Below, one piece after another: positions 23,001 to 38,000 of a stretch of 64,000 nt of DNA (positions are counted from its first letter, which is position 1; every line of letters starts with the position of its first letter). The notes beneath the pieces are model-generated. The model saw only the letters and a program-made list of their open reading frames with translations, was not told the DNA's origin and ran no database searches. The DNA is taken from positions 1 through 64,000 of the forward strand of contig OU342819.1 of the NCBI GenBank assembly GCA_910591455.2, written 5' to 3'. A program made the position numbers and the translations under genes. The stretch comes from Pholis gunnellus. Lineage: Eukaryota; Chordata; Actinopteri; Perciformes; Pholidae.

Positions 23001-26000
23001 GGAAAAGAGAGCCTTTGGGTTGATGGAACCGGTGTGTATAAGGTATAGGAAGTTGATGAACTGGGCTGTGATGACTCTGTTTTGTTGAAGGTAGTCTGTG
23101 TAGGCTTGGACATGCACTGTTTAACCAGTTGTCTTGGAGTCTTTCAGGCTGTCACTTACAGGATTTCATTTGTTCAGGAGTATACCCGGGAGCTGAGTGT
23201 GTGAGTGAGAAAGTTTGGGTTTTAATGGTAGTCAGTTAAGACCAAGAAGAGAGAGTCATATTAATAGTTGACAGAAATTTGACTGGCACGGGAGAGCTGA
23301 GTTGAGATAGATTTGAGATTTCTGTGAGAGATTTTGCATTTTTCTTTTAGGATGAAGATAGGGTTCATGGGCGACTGTGGCGATAGTGGAGAGCAGGGTT
23401 GTCCTTTGATCAGAGGATTGGCAGTTCGATCCACTGGCTCCGCTAGTGGCATGTCGATGTGTCTTTGAGCAAGACACTTCACCCCAAAATTGCTCCCGTA
23501 GCTGTGCCTACGGTGTGTGAACGAGTTAGTCTGATAGGCAGGTGGCACCTAGCCCCTGTCATCAGTGTGTGAATGGGTGAATGAAGACAAGTAGTGTGAA
23601 AGTGCTTTGAGTGGACGGAAGACTAGAAAAGAACTATACAAGTACAGTCCATTTACCATTTACCATTACGGTTGACAATGTCCATAGTGACCGCCAGCTG
23701 GTCAGAGATGTTGAAGTGGAGTTGATGTATTGGAGCAGACCAAATCCAAGTTAATGTGTTGTGTTAGGTTGAGGTATTGTAGCAGTTGCAGAAATTCTGT
23801 GCCAGGTTTGCTGTTAGTGTCACAACCTGTCTCACTGATATAAAATCATGGATGCAACAGAACTTTCTCAAACTCAACTGCAATAAATCTGAAATACTCA
23901 TCATCGGCCCAAACTCCCTCACCCGCTCAGCCCAGCCCTTCTCTCTCAACATTGATGGCTCCATCGTCACCCCCTCCACTCAGGTCCGCAACCTCGGTAT
24001 CATCCTCGACCCCACCCTCTCTTTCCTACCCCACGCCAACCACATCACCAAAACTGCCTTCTTTCACCTCAGGAACATTGCACGCCTCCGGCCCTCCCTG
24101 TCCTCTGCCACCACCGAAATTCTCATCCATGCCCTCATAACCTCCAGACTCGACTACTGCAACAGCATCCGCTATGGCTCTCCCAACAAAATCCTCAATA
24201 AACTCCAATATGTTCAGTACTCTGCCGCTCGACTGCTGACCTCCACCCGCCGCTATGAGCACCGGACCTGGGGTGACAGGGCCTTCTCAGCTGCTGCACC
24301 CCCCCTCTGGAACGCCCTTCCCATCCACATCCGTGAGGCTCCCTCCCTATCATCATTCAAACAAGCCCTCAAAACCCACCTCTTCAAACTCGCCTTCACC
24401 TGCTAACCCCTGCACCCTGCCCTCCACTACATGACCCATTCCGCACAGCTTCTCCAGTTATCTTTTTTACCAAAATGTTCTGTTTGTTTGTTTTGTTTGC
24501 TCCTCTGTCTTTCTTTTTTTTCTTTGTTCTGTTTGTCTCTGCCCTAAAGCGTCTTTGGGTATTTAGAAAAGCCCTATATAAAATTAAAGTTGTATTATTA
24601 TTATTATTATAAATGTGGATATTAAAATCCCCCAGGAGGAGAACGAAAAGTGAATGACACATAGTTGGGTCAGAATGTGTGATGAGGGCCTTTTGAGTTT
24701 TCATGTTACCTGAAGGGAGGGGTGAGGGGAGGGGTGTTCAGCTGGTTGCAATATGTAACCCCACCACTAGATACCCCGTAATCCTACACACTACCAACTC
24801 TGTAATGTAAATGTTAATAATGTGTTTTCAGCTTGTTGCCCTACAAGTGATCAAACAAATCAGCTGATGCTGCTTTAAGTAAATGCCTGGCATGCTTCTT
24901 TTTCCAGGTTCATCAGCATAAAATGAGCTAACTCCTCATGTAATGTTGTCTTTCTCATTTGTTTCTTAAGTATGGTATGACTCCACTGATGCATGCAGCG
25001 TATAAGGGCCAGGCCGATATGTGTCATCTGCTGCTGCAGTATGGGGCCAATGTCAACTGCAACCAGCATGAATATGGATACACTGCTCTCATGTTTGCTG
25101 GCCTGTCAGGTATAACTGTCACTCAGTTTTCCAGGATTTGTTGTACGGTTCCCTTGAAGTTCTGAAAAATCAAATTCTTGTTAAATAGACTAACATTCAT
25201 TGTCATTTTAGTCTAGAAAAATAATTGGTGATGCAATGTAGTGCTGTATTTCTAAAATGAAAATCACTGATACACCTCCTCCAGGGAAGACAGACATCAC
25301 CTCCATGTTGCTGGAAGCAGGAGCAGAGAAAAACCTGGTGAATTCTGTGGGTCGCACTGCTGCTCAGATGGCAGCGTTTGTAGGTGAGACAGGCTTAGAC
25401 TGTGTTGCCAGTTAACTAGTGACCGAGACGGTGGTTACATCTTAACCTGTACATTCTCTTTCCAGGCCAGCACGACTGTGTAACAGTGATTAACAATTTC
25501 TTCTCGCGGGCGAGGCTGGAGTATTACACAAGACCACAGGGGCTGGAGAGAGAGCCCAGGCTACCCCCCAGGCTGGCAGGACCCTTGCACAAGATCATCA
25601 TGACCACCAACCTAAACCCGGTCAAGGTGAGGCCTGCTAATGAGCTAAAACCTGCCCACTTATTCACAGGTTCACTGGCATGTGATTGCATATGTGAAAA
25701 GTTTGACCTGCAGCTGGCACTAGATGAAGAGTTAAGAGATCTCTAATGTCATTAGGATTCAGCATGAGGGAACATTAAACATCCATAACTAATATTTCAT
25801 GTCAATTCATCCAATAGTTGTCAAGACATGGCCACTATAGGATAGGTCACCATTATACAGCCCTACGTAATGCACAAATTGTGGCGAATGTGTCCCCTCG
25901 AGGAGCCGTCACTGTGACATTGTGTTTGACAAGAAGGGTCCTGCAGTAGTGGAGCATGCTGCAGAACCCTGAATGCAAATAATGGTATGCAAATAACTGC

Positions 26001-29000
26001 AAATATGTAAATCGTTTAGCTCTACAGTGGCCCTGTTTTCAGCCGCAGGAGGAAGCTGTTTTCATTGATTGTTTTCAGTGTTATTTTGTAAATAGTTTAC
26101 ATTGTGTTCAATGTTTACAGTGTGTTTTAGTGCTTGCTCAATATCCAATCAGTGGCTGTAACTCACAGAGCAAAATAAGTATTCATGCCAAACTTCCCTA
26201 AATACAACTTTTCACATAAAAAAAAAAAAAAAAACTCGCCATGTTGACTCTGGAGTTATTCAACAAAATACGTTTTACACAAGTATCTTTTTACAAAGCA
26301 ATTTTTTGTATGCTCTCACAAAGGTAATGCATGATGGTGACTTGTCACTGCACAAGAAAGAAAGGGTAGGATTCCTTGAATCACGTGATGGATAACACTT
26401 AATAATGACAGAAAGAATAAGCTCAGAACTTGTGAAAAATATGAAACTATGTCCAGGCATTTCTTTTTCTAGTTAGGCTTTGAAGATCTCCAAACGAAAC
26501 CGTGCATGTCCGTTTTTTCAGCCTAACAACGTTGCAAGAGCAGCAAGACTGTAGACTGCCGAGTGAGAAGCCCTCTGTTATTAGTAACCTGATTGGCCGA
26601 TTAGACAGTATTAACTATTTCTTTGCCTTCAGCTTTACATGCTTATTCTGAATAGTGTGAACCAGATATCTAAACAGACTTAAGTTCTTCATGAGCATGG
26701 TCTACACATATCAATGCTATGAGCATTTGTGTGGTTGGTTTGCACATGCTGAATTATATTCTTACTGCATTATGGTTTGTTTTCAGGCTGTTGTCATACA
26801 TCATTCGTAGCTATACCCACAAAAAAAGTAGTTTGTAGATATCCAATCAAATCATTTTGTATGTTATCCCCGTAATTATGATTCAGGAAGTATAAAGATC
26901 GTAAAAGCCCACGCAGAGTAGGTGGATGTGTCCAACAAACCCCGGTCTTCCATCCAGGAGACCACTGTTCGTCCTGAATGTGAAACGAAAAGTCACCATT
27001 GAATCATTTGTCACCCAACTTGCGTACTTCAGTAACGGCCCTTCCGTAGTTATTTTAACCCAAACAATGATCTTTTCCTAAACCTAACCAAGTAGGTTTG
27101 TTACTAAACCGAACTAAGTATATCACATCTTTGTCTTAAACTAGACAAGTAGTTTTGTTGCTTAAATCTAACTAAAGTGTAGTTTATGGTCGCCAAAGCG
27201 AAAATGACGTAATCATGGCCTGTGCATGGTGCGTCAAAGCTCCGAAGCGTTTGGTTGTGCACCTCTGAATTTGTTGTAACTTAGCACGTGCATTGTACGC
27301 AATCAGAGCTTTTCAAACATGACTGTCACAAAGAGTTGACTGATAAAATAACTATCAACATATCTGGAGATTATTCAAAGATGGCCAATTTGAAATGTTT
27401 TAGAAACAGGAGGTCATAAATATCTGCATTTGAGTAAATATTTTGCAGCCAAATCAAATTGTTTACTGGATATTCAACCTTTGTTTCTTTATAATGCATG
27501 CAACACATGACTTCTTTCTTTACAGGGCTTGTATAAAGGAACTATAGTAATCCATGTGTATGAGAGGATTTTTCAAATCATTACAAATACTCTTCTGCAT
27601 TGTGGAGGTTGTTTTTTGCTGGTTACACTTGTTATCTTTGTGATTCTTCACAGTTCGTTTTGTTTCTACACCCTCTATCGTTTCGGAGAATAAGAATAAT
27701 GCAACAAACTGGGCATGAGCATAAATGCCTCAGTGCAGCTCGGAGCACATTTGCAGAGGCTCATGCTACGGTGCCAAGTGCAAATATAAACAAAGCTCAA
27801 GTTGTTTCCTCTGAAGACAGAAGTTTATTTTGAAAAGACTGTATGCATGTAACAAGCGGAAATTGACACATGTTCCTGGCTTTCATAGGAAAAATGAGGA
27901 GTAACTTTTTTGTAAGACATCATACAAACCTTTGTAAGAGGATACGTTGTTTTTTTCCGTCCTCGGATGACAATGTAATCCTTACATAACTGTGCACAGA
28001 CAACCACAACTAAATGCAATGAATACAGCAATGAACGATTGATGATTGAAGGATGACGACATTATATACCAGGTAATCAGTGAAGGATATCTTGGTGTGA
28101 TGTAGTCATATCTGGAATCAAAGGAAACCACAAAGTGAATACAAACTTGGCCAATTGAATCACTGTTCAGCAGCTAAGACATTGGGAAGCAATTCAGTAT
28201 TGTTACTATTTTGATGGGAGATCCGTCTTGGTTACTTAGTAGTCTATATTATCATCCCCAGTATCCCTTTGCGGTTTTGATGGCCAGGGAAAAATTGTGC
28301 TGAAGGAGGCAGTCGATTCTTGGCTGGAGGTCCTTTTTGTCATTGGTCATTTTTGTGTGTGCTCGGTCCCACTGGCAGCCCGACTTGAGCCAATATGTGT
28401 CTCTCAACAGTTAGCAAGATGGTAACATCTTTTCACCCCCCTGAAAAGATGGTGGTTGAATTCAAAGTTTCTTTTTTCAAAGTTTCTTTCTTTCAAAGTT
28501 GACTAGAAGCCGGACTTGAACAGGTTCGGTGCGGCTTGGGGATTCAGCTGAGATCCGGTAGGAGGCACACCTGCTATAGGTAACGGATCAAACTAAAGAG
28601 CGAAGAGCAAGAACTACAGAGGAGAAGAGGCATTGAAGAGAAGAAAGAAGAGCTTCCCCTTGTTTTATAGTCTTCTGTCCAGGGGTTCTACAGAAGACTG
28701 GAGCAAAACTTTACCCCTTCCAAAAAATCAAACTTTCTTTCTAAAGCATTAATGGTGTTCAGCATTAATGGTTGAAAGATGGGCCTCCTCAGTAGCTGAA
28801 AGATACTAAACACATGATATCACCCACTGAATAAAACCTTGTAGAATTAAATGAATGAAACCAGCTCAGAGTGGTCTGTGTCAAAGGAATGTACAAAAGA
28901 GGAGGTGTAAAGCAGCATAGGCACACACAGTCAGCACTGATCTTTCAGCTTGCATTTTGTCATATAAGCTATGATCAAGTTTCTGGTCATATATATATAT

Positions 29001-32000
29001 ATTCACATTCTCCTAATTTTGTTATCTCTGCAAAGAGTCTAAACACACAGGCTGTACCTATTCCAGAGACTGGCGTTTGGGACACTTCTCTGTTGGGGAG
29101 ATATGTGAGTGCCTGCTGTGGAGGGAAAAGCTCCTTTGTTTACACCAAGGAAAAACTCCTTGCCAGAAGATCGGCTAAGACACCCAGGGAGAAGCTGGAG
29201 ATCCCGTACAAAAAGAAGAACCGTGGCTGCAGAGCGGGTTAAGTTTTTGACAGTTTCGACACACCAACCCACCTACCCCTGCACTTCTCAACTCTTCCTG
29301 CAACCAACCTCCACTGACTACATCCTTGGACTGAATAAGGATTGTGGTTTGTGGTGTATTGCTAATAATAGAGATTACTTTCACAGAGGTGCTTAGATAG
29401 GCCAGTGCTCTTTGAATTCCATTAAGGTCCATGTGACCAATGGATGGCAATATCTCAATAACTATTGGGTAAATTCCTGTTCCTCAGAGGATAAAGCCAA
29501 CTGATCCCCCTGAGGATCCCCTGACTTTTCCTCTTGCACCACCATGCGGTTGATATTTAAGTTTTATAAAATTCTATCTAGCCTGATAGAATGATATCTA
29601 TTAGAAGGATTGCCATATAACTTGGTACACATATCCTTGGTGCCCAGAGGATGACTTTCTATGACTTTGGTGATTTGCTGATGAACTCTCTTCTTTATGT
29701 CTCAATCAGTGACATTACTTCTGCCCAGAAATGTTTATCTAACCAACTCTCCAATCTGTCAGATAGTCATGCTGGTGAAGGAGAACCCTGTGCTGGTCGA
29801 TGTGGCAGCTCTGGAGAAGTGTTACCAGGTGATGGATATGCTGTGTGAGCAGTGTGTGAAGCAGCAAGACATGAATGAGATCCTTGCCATAAAGATGCAC
29901 TACATCAGCTGTGTGCTGCAGAAATGCCTGGCCTTCCTGCAGAAACAAGATGATGAGCTGGATGCACTTGTCAAGAAGTGAGTGCAATGAGTCTGTCCTC
30001 TGAATATATAACCAGCAGCACTCCCATTTTACAGGGGGTTAGAGTAGGGTCCAGACCTGTTCTATATGAAACGTGTCATGAGATGACTTCTGTTGTGATT
30101 TGGTGCTATAAAACAAAAAATTGACTTGACTTGACTGGTAGATCAGCATCAAGTTGCTCTCGTAATTGTGGTTAAATCAATCTGTGTTTTGTTATTAAAG
30201 GCCCATCCCTTTCTTCTGAACTATTTCAAATACTAATAACATTTTAGTGATAGTATAGGGTTTTCTTTGATTGCAATGATCACTGAACCCGCTTGAGTAC
30301 AACCCAAGACCTTACTGTTTCAGGCGGGAAAGTAAAACAGCAAATGTTCAGTGTCTTTGACCATTCCAAGGCTCATGGCACACTTTTTATAGTCTTGGTA
30401 ACCCATCTGCAGACACACTCCTTTTATCTATATATGGCATTTTATACCTGGGCCTTCAGTGCTGTCCTACTACAGTTAAACCACCTCCTAATAACCTCAT
30501 TGTGACGCCACAGCTACGGGTTATTATTTGTTTCTAGGGGTGTTTCTAGGGGTTATTTGTTTCTAGGGGTGTCGTTCGGTACGAGACTTACAAACCGAAC
30601 AATACGTAGTGCATTTGGAAAATGCAGAAGCTTAAATTGTGGGAAATATAATGTTTTTGGTGAACTACGCTCACGTAACAGACAACGGGCTGTGACCTTT
30701 TGAACCCTAGACAATAACAAAAACAGCTGAGGCCCCAGTGTGTTCAGGGAGGCTAAGCTAACTAGCTTAGCGGGGAAACAACAGGAGTTAGCTGTTCCCT
30801 ACTGATTCAAACAGAGAATCAAATGTCCGAAATAACCCAGCGATGACGGGATGCTTCGTCATTAACGGACAAGTCAGAATCAATGTAATTAACACAATGA
30901 CAAGAACCAGTCATTTATATGACAACATAAAATGTCAAGCATGACAAATCAATCCAGCAACACTGCAGCGCTAGAGCACGAGCCATTCATAGATATTATT
31001 CATAAAAACGACACAATAGACAAATGAACACAGTAGTAGCGCGACTGCAGATGTAAAAACAAAAGCAGTTGACTTACCAAAGCTGCTATTCACTTAAAGA
31101 CAAAGTCCATCCTCCTTTCTTTGTTAACAAAGTCAGTAACTCCTAAATCCATTTTTCCTCCTCCTTCAGCCATTGAGTGTTAAAAAAACAAAGCTAGGTA
31201 AAACAAAAAAAGAATCTACACCAAGCAAAACGCAAAAAATGTCATAACTTCTCTTACATATATTTCAACCTGAACTCTTACTAAACACTAAGATCTGCTA
31301 GCTAGCTTTCTGTTTGACAAAAGTCATGCTGGCCCACTGACCAATCACGGCGCACGTTAATGCAGATGTACTTAGCAGGCTACCTGGGTAGCAGTGGCAC
31401 GTCAAAGAATACGCTCAACATGTCAAACTAAAGATCTGATTGGTTGAAGACTATGACAATCAACAATATCGTCCCCATTTACTTAAACTGCAAAGGCTCT
31501 CTAGCGGGCATCGGGCCTCTCTCCTTACATAGAGACATAGAGCTGAATCTGATTGGATAAAAGCTCTACTTAAAACAAGCTGTGCTGGAAGCAGCGCTGC
31601 AGCCTTGAAGCAGAGCAACAGAGGAAGACAGGAGCTGTCCAATGAGAAAATAAGCTTATGGGAAAAAAAATTATAATACATGTAGTGTATTTGCGAAAAA
31701 TTCATAAATTATAAAATAGCTAACTTTGTGATTCTGTTTAGGCCAGCAGAGAAGGCTTAGCTGGCCCTGACGGCCCACCACTGGGTAAAATACACGATCT
31801 GACCAAGGACCACCTCTTGTTACATATACTGTATGAAGGGGGCCTTATTGAGGTGAGGTTATGAAAGGAGTCATACTGTAAGAACATGAGGATACAAAGG
31901 TACAAATGGTAGTATACATGTCATATATACAGTATAGTACTATATCCATGGAACTCCTTTTTTTGTCTTAACAAAAGGATCTTTATTTTCTTTATCTAGG

Positions 32001-35000
32001 CTTATTTTCCAGCAGCAAAGATCCCTGGATTACCTTTAACAGCATCAGGAAATGAATAACTGATGTTTTGTGGTATTATTATTGTATTAAAGGGCCTGTT
32101 TGAATGCGACAGCAAGTTCCAGTGTTGGTTTAAGGTTTCGAGGTTAGGCAACCCTTTTGTTTGGTCATGTACAAATGAATCTTTATTAACAAATCCACAA
32201 AGTAAACTGACTAAACTGTCAGCAATTTCTGGAGTGAGCAGGTATGGATGCTGGGAATGTTTAGCAGGACTATAGCCATTAGACAATGGAATAGTGCTTT
32301 AGGCGAACAGAGCAAGGTATGAGTCTAGTGCTTTCTTTAGCAGCCATTTCACAGTCTGGACATGGCATTCTGCTTCTCCACAGCTTTGAGCAAACCTAGG
32401 GTTACTTGTGATGCGTCCGAATCATAGATTGTATCGATGGACAATGCGTCCCCACTTCCTCCCACTGTACAGTGAAGCCAAAATATCCCAGATACGGGAC
32501 CTGCCATCTTGTGCTTTTGACGTCATTTGGAACCAGAGTCTGCGCAGTAGTGACTGGGTAGTGGAGCCACGGTATTGAGGTCCCAACCATACATCCGCCC
32601 GAACCACCTCCTTATTCATACGACTTATTAATCCACTACTCAGAAAAACTGTACACTTTAACATACATCAGGGTAATGAGAACTACCTAAATTGACAGAG
32701 ACCATCTTTTGGAAAAATGTATTTTGTGTACTTTGATTTTTTTGTTTGGTCCATGTCCCATCCACAAACATGGAGGGGGCAGTGTTTATAAGCTACACTG
32801 CAGCAAGCTACAAGGAAGCATTAAGATGTTTTAGCTTCACTTTTGGAGAGCTGCCATGTTGTCCACCTTTATATACAGTCTATGGCATGCACCCATAGGC
32901 TCCTGCAAAAGTCCAACTGTTGACTTGAGAACTGTGGTCAATTATCACTGTAAAAGTTCTGAGAGGCTGTGTCTTTAGAAGAAGTTGTCAGTTTTGCAAC
33001 CTCCACAAATCTCGAGTAGTAGGTGTTGAGGGTGAACAAATCTGTACCTACTTTTTGACATAGTCTCTTCGGAAGCTCACTGGGCAATAGTGACTTGAAA
33101 GGATTGGTATGTACTGTGATACATGTTTAGGAGTTTTTTTTGGGTGCACTGATCCGGCTCTTTCAGGCCTGATACCAATACCAATACCTGGGCTTTGGGA
33201 TTAGGCCCATACCAAGTACCGATCTATACGCATGTTAAACGAGCTATTATTAGCTATATGCCTCACTGTGTGGAAGAAACTGGGATCATTTTTTTATGTA
33301 TAAGGCAACATGTGGCTTGTCTTAAACATAGCTCTCCTCACTTTGTAAAACAAAATGTAACAAATAAATACAAAGATTTAAGTTTACTGAATTGTTATTT
33401 ATTAAATAATGGTATCCAATACCAGATCAACCCATTGTCACCAATACCGGATCCAGATATTTGAATCAGTATTAGACCAATATCAGTATCAGTATCATTA
33501 AAAGTTTTTTCCCCAGTTCATTCAGTTGGCTTCTCAGTCTGGGCCACCCTACGGTTTCCTTGGCTTGCTTTCTACACCTTATCATCCCCTGATTTCCCTC
33601 ATGTAATACAAAGTTGCGCATATTTGCGAGAATGTCACAATTGTCACAATTCACCATACACAGTGAGTACAGCTCAGCCAGTCTGCTTGATCAGGCCATC
33701 CTCTCTGGTCAAATTAGATGGCCTCAAACACTGTCCCCTTTCAGCTGGTCTCCAAGTTTTGCTTGTTGTGTTGAACTGGTGGGCAGGCTATTCATTATCT
33801 AATTTAAGTAGATTAGGATTCTTCCATTAAATAAAACTCAACAAAAAACTCTGTCTGAGTTCTTTAATCTTGTGCCCTGATTTACTTACAGGTGCCCACG
33901 AGAGAGTGCCTGCAGTAAGCAGCGTTTTATCTAGGTATAGAAAATGGCGTAGCTGTACTGCATGAGGCTAGTCAAAACCACTGGATCCTGGGAGGAAGCT
34001 TGATTATTGCCTGGTAAACTAACAAAGTAACAAGTGGCTTGCAGTCCAAAAATGTCTTGCAATGAGGAAGTTTCTGAACTGCTCGCACCTCCATGTCAAT
34101 CCTAGCACCTTATCCTTCAGCTGTGCATAACTCTGCTCCGTCTCCCTCCTTTTGTAGGACTGTACCAATTCTATGATGATGCATCCGCTGACAGTTTCAG
34201 CTTTTTGTTGTTGTCATTGAGTGTCCAGCACTTGAGGTGATGTGAGGCAATTTTTCAGCTGGTCGAATGCCTTTTGTTGTGCACAGGTCCAAACCCACTG
34301 ATTTTTCTTGGATCATAATTTCTGATTCTCTGCATACGTTCAAGCTCCACCTTAACTTTACAGAGTAAAAGTATTGGCCCGGTGTTGCAAGGGAAAATGG
34401 ACTGGTGATTAGCTAAAGCTTGATGGAGTATGCATTCTGCGTTCTGTTGAATAATCTTTTGTTGAAGAAAACTTCACTCAGGTTCAAATTTAAGAAAAGA
34501 AAAACTGTGCACGATGAGCATTCATGCAGCATGGAAAGAGACAGACACACAGATGCAGTATCTACACCTCTCCACTCAGCAAGGGCAGATGTACTAACCA
34601 GGCTAATATATGTCTGTATATCCTAAGTTGAATTCCAGACATTTCTGAAAATGTACACTTCAATGTTGCTTGAGTCATACGATGCCCATCTTAAGATAAG
34701 ATACAACTTTATTCATCTCAAGGAAATTGTTGTACAGCATTTGCAGTATAATGTTGGTAAGAGTGCAAATATATATATAAAAGTGTGTATATAAGGTGCA
34801 AATTCAAACCTCTGGAACAACACATTCTGAAACAAATTCAGTCCCCGTCTGAGTGGTCATATTTGACTGAGTTATAATTCAGAAGGTATCTGATTCTTGA
34901 CACAAATTGCAGCAATCAGAAGCAACGGGTTTTAGAGACATGTGATATCCTCCATGAACTGTGTCACAGCTACAGCTGATGCTGCACCTGCCGACGGTGT

Positions 35001-38000
35001 TGCTCCGTACGTTTCATATTAATCTGCACATTAGATTGTGAGATATTGAGAAATTTGGGAAGCTTAATAAAGCATAGGTCAAGAAGCCACCACAATCAGG
35101 AAGGTTCACCTTTTGGGACCCAAAATATCTACAAAAAATATTTTAGGAATCCAACCATTAATATACTGTTTGAATGGTCAGGAAAACTCATGGAGGATCA
35201 AATTGGAATCATAGCTATATATAATATTATCTCATGTTTCTGTCGTTCTTGACCTGCTTTTATCCTGCTGGCTCCCAGCCTGCTGAGGGGGAGAGACAGT
35301 GATGGCTTCCCACAGTACCAGGAGAAGTTCATTCGGGATTGTATCAAGAAGTTTCCTTATTGTGAGGCAACACTCCTACAGCAGCAGGTGAGGATCATTA
35401 CACCGAAAGAGATTGGAATTGCAATACATTTAATATAATTTGTAGCAAAAGGCCTTTGTTTTTAAAGGATAAATGAGGAAGGGTATTGTTGCAACAGTGG
35501 TTAAAAGAAGTTGTTGATAGCAGCTTTATATGTTACTGAGTAATCATTTTCTTTTTAATCCCTGTTGTTGATATAACTTTCATATACCATTACATCTCAT
35601 TCTAGGGCAACGACCCAACAGCGTTCTCAGTGTTGAACCAGGCTATAACAGGTCAGATGACGTTTGTAGATGCTGATTACTGTGCTACATGTGGGGAGAA
35701 GGGAGCAGAAAACAGGTGCTCCCTTTGTAAAGCAGTAAGTCAAAGTCTGTTAAAAGCCACCTTCTGTAATATAATTCAAACATGTCATCAAAACTACCTT
35801 CAGGTCGTGTTTCTTTTTGTTTGTCTTTAAGGTGACTTACTGCAGCCTGATGTGCCAAAAGCTCCACTGGTTCACCCATAAAAAGATGTGCAGGTGTATG
35901 CAGGAGCAGGATGCCGACCCGGAGATGGATACTCCAAGGTTGAAAGAACTGAAAGGTGCTGTAGAAGAATATATTTTTTAAAGAAACTTCCTTCAGGCTC
36001 CAATTTGAAGAAAATAATCTTTACTTAAGGTTCAGAAGAATGCAGATGTTTATGATGAGTATTTCACTCCGCGGCAGAGCAGTCATGACATTTCTTCTCC
36101 AGATCGACATTTAGAACCTGGTTTTACAGAAGTTCATCAGGGGTACATTGAAACAATAAGTGATAGCGAAAGGTGAATCGAACTAATCCCAGACAGACTA
36201 TAATAATACCATCTGATGCAATATGCTGGTGGGTCATTTGGCTAATCGTTTCAACACCAATGACAATGCAGTATCTCTGTCTGCCTTTAACTCACATGTA
36301 AGTTCAAGAATTTTTTTCAAAGCCTATCTTCCTGGATGAGTAATTTAAAGAGTTGACACACAGTGACCTGTAAGGAGATGACAATAGCCATTTGTCTCAA
36401 AAAAATGATATACAAGTGAATAAAAGGTTGCTTCCACAGTGCTCATCTTCTTCATGTGCATTACAGTTATGTGCCGCACATCTTGTTCTTGAGGCCTATT
36501 GCTTGGGGATGACTGTGTGTTACCCACTTCCTCTCACCCTCTGTGCATTGTATCCCATTGCCCTCAAGTGCCTGTCAGGTACGTGGCAGACTGCAAGAGC
36601 AGAGAATGAAGTCACACTTATCTCTGCTCCAGGCTACATTAGCCACAACTAGCGTAATCATAATCACAACCGTTTATTTGCACATGAATTGACATGGCGG
36701 GTGGTGCATAACATTAAACATTAAACAATCAAGAACAATCAACACAATGCAAAAAATAATTAAAATGTACAATAAAATATAAAATAATGTGCACAAACAA
36801 ACAGTACTATGAACAAGTAAAATGAAAGTGTAATGTAAGGTGTCAGGTGTATTTAAATAAAGAAACAGGGGAGTGTACTGGAAGGAAGGAAATTGTCCTG
36901 GGGATGACAGAGTCAGTGGGGGTCCCGGGCTTTGTTGATGAGCCCCACTGCAGATGGGAAAAAAATGTTCATGTGGCGTGAGGTCTTGGTCCTGATAGAT
37001 GGTTGTGGATTTCCGGAAGAACGCAGCCATACCTTTCCCTATCACCTATCACAGGGGTCGGCAACCTTTACTATCCAATTTTACCTGTTATAACAATATC
37101 AAGACGGAAGCAACTTTATTTACTTCTCCCACACTTCACCAGAACCTCTTTTTCTCCTTCCGTCTCATCCTACACAATAAAAGCACCAAACACATACACA
37201 GGAACACTGCTTCCTAGAGAGCTCTTAACGTGCTCAACATAATAACTTACAATAGTTTACTGAGAGTTACCAGGTATAACCAGGATCCACATAAACCTGC
37301 ATACAGCAATACAAGTCAAATACAGGAATGTAATCACAATGCAATGCCAGCACTAACTCTGAAGGTTTCTGCTTTTAGGAGAGTGTTTGACTTGTGCTTG
37401 ACATGTTTTTTCTCTCATATCACAGTCACAGTTTTCAACAGTTTAACAGCCCTTCTCCCAAAGCAGTCTTCTGCAGACCAGTGTTATTGGATGGGAACTT
37501 CATTTTACGAGATAGGGTCATGCTGGTGTGTCCAACATACTAAAGAGCTGGTAGTCTGTTGCATTGGTTCCCAACTCAATTCATCCTGATGGTCTGCACC
37601 CACCTACAGCTCCAGAGATCAATCTGAGCGGTCACGAGACCGGTAACATGGCAGCAAAGAAGAAAAGAGAACCAATTAATCTGGTTTTTGCTCGTTTTGT
37701 GAGATTAGGGGGAAAAAATGAAAACATTCTCCAGTCAAACTTTCTGTAACTCAATGGCAATAAAACTGAAGTCATTTTATTTGGACCACAGCATTTGACC
37801 AACATTATATCTTCTCATCTTGACCTTTGATCTCTTCTGTTCATCCATTCAATTCAGGATTTAAGTGTGACAATTAAATCAATGAGGTAGGTAAATTAGG
37901 CTGAATGTTCAATAAGAATAAACCAAACATCTTTATTTTTTCAATTGTCATTATTTATTGCCTCGTGATCAACACATGCTCACTCTTCCATGTAGGTATG

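Noticed and set aside
22353..24611. Twin-priming inversion of a single L2
   Set aside because: The older L2 reading continues past the + strand L2 (at 24612-24760), so the + strand piece is a nested insertion, not half of one inverted element.
25486..25746. 86-codon frame as a separate gene
   Set aside because: Its first part is ankmy2 exon 5; it reads through the donor at 25627 into intron.
30560..31783. A second host gene between ankmy2 exons 6 and 7
   Set aside because: The only signals are transposon termini and AT-rich DNA; no open frame with splice sites was found.
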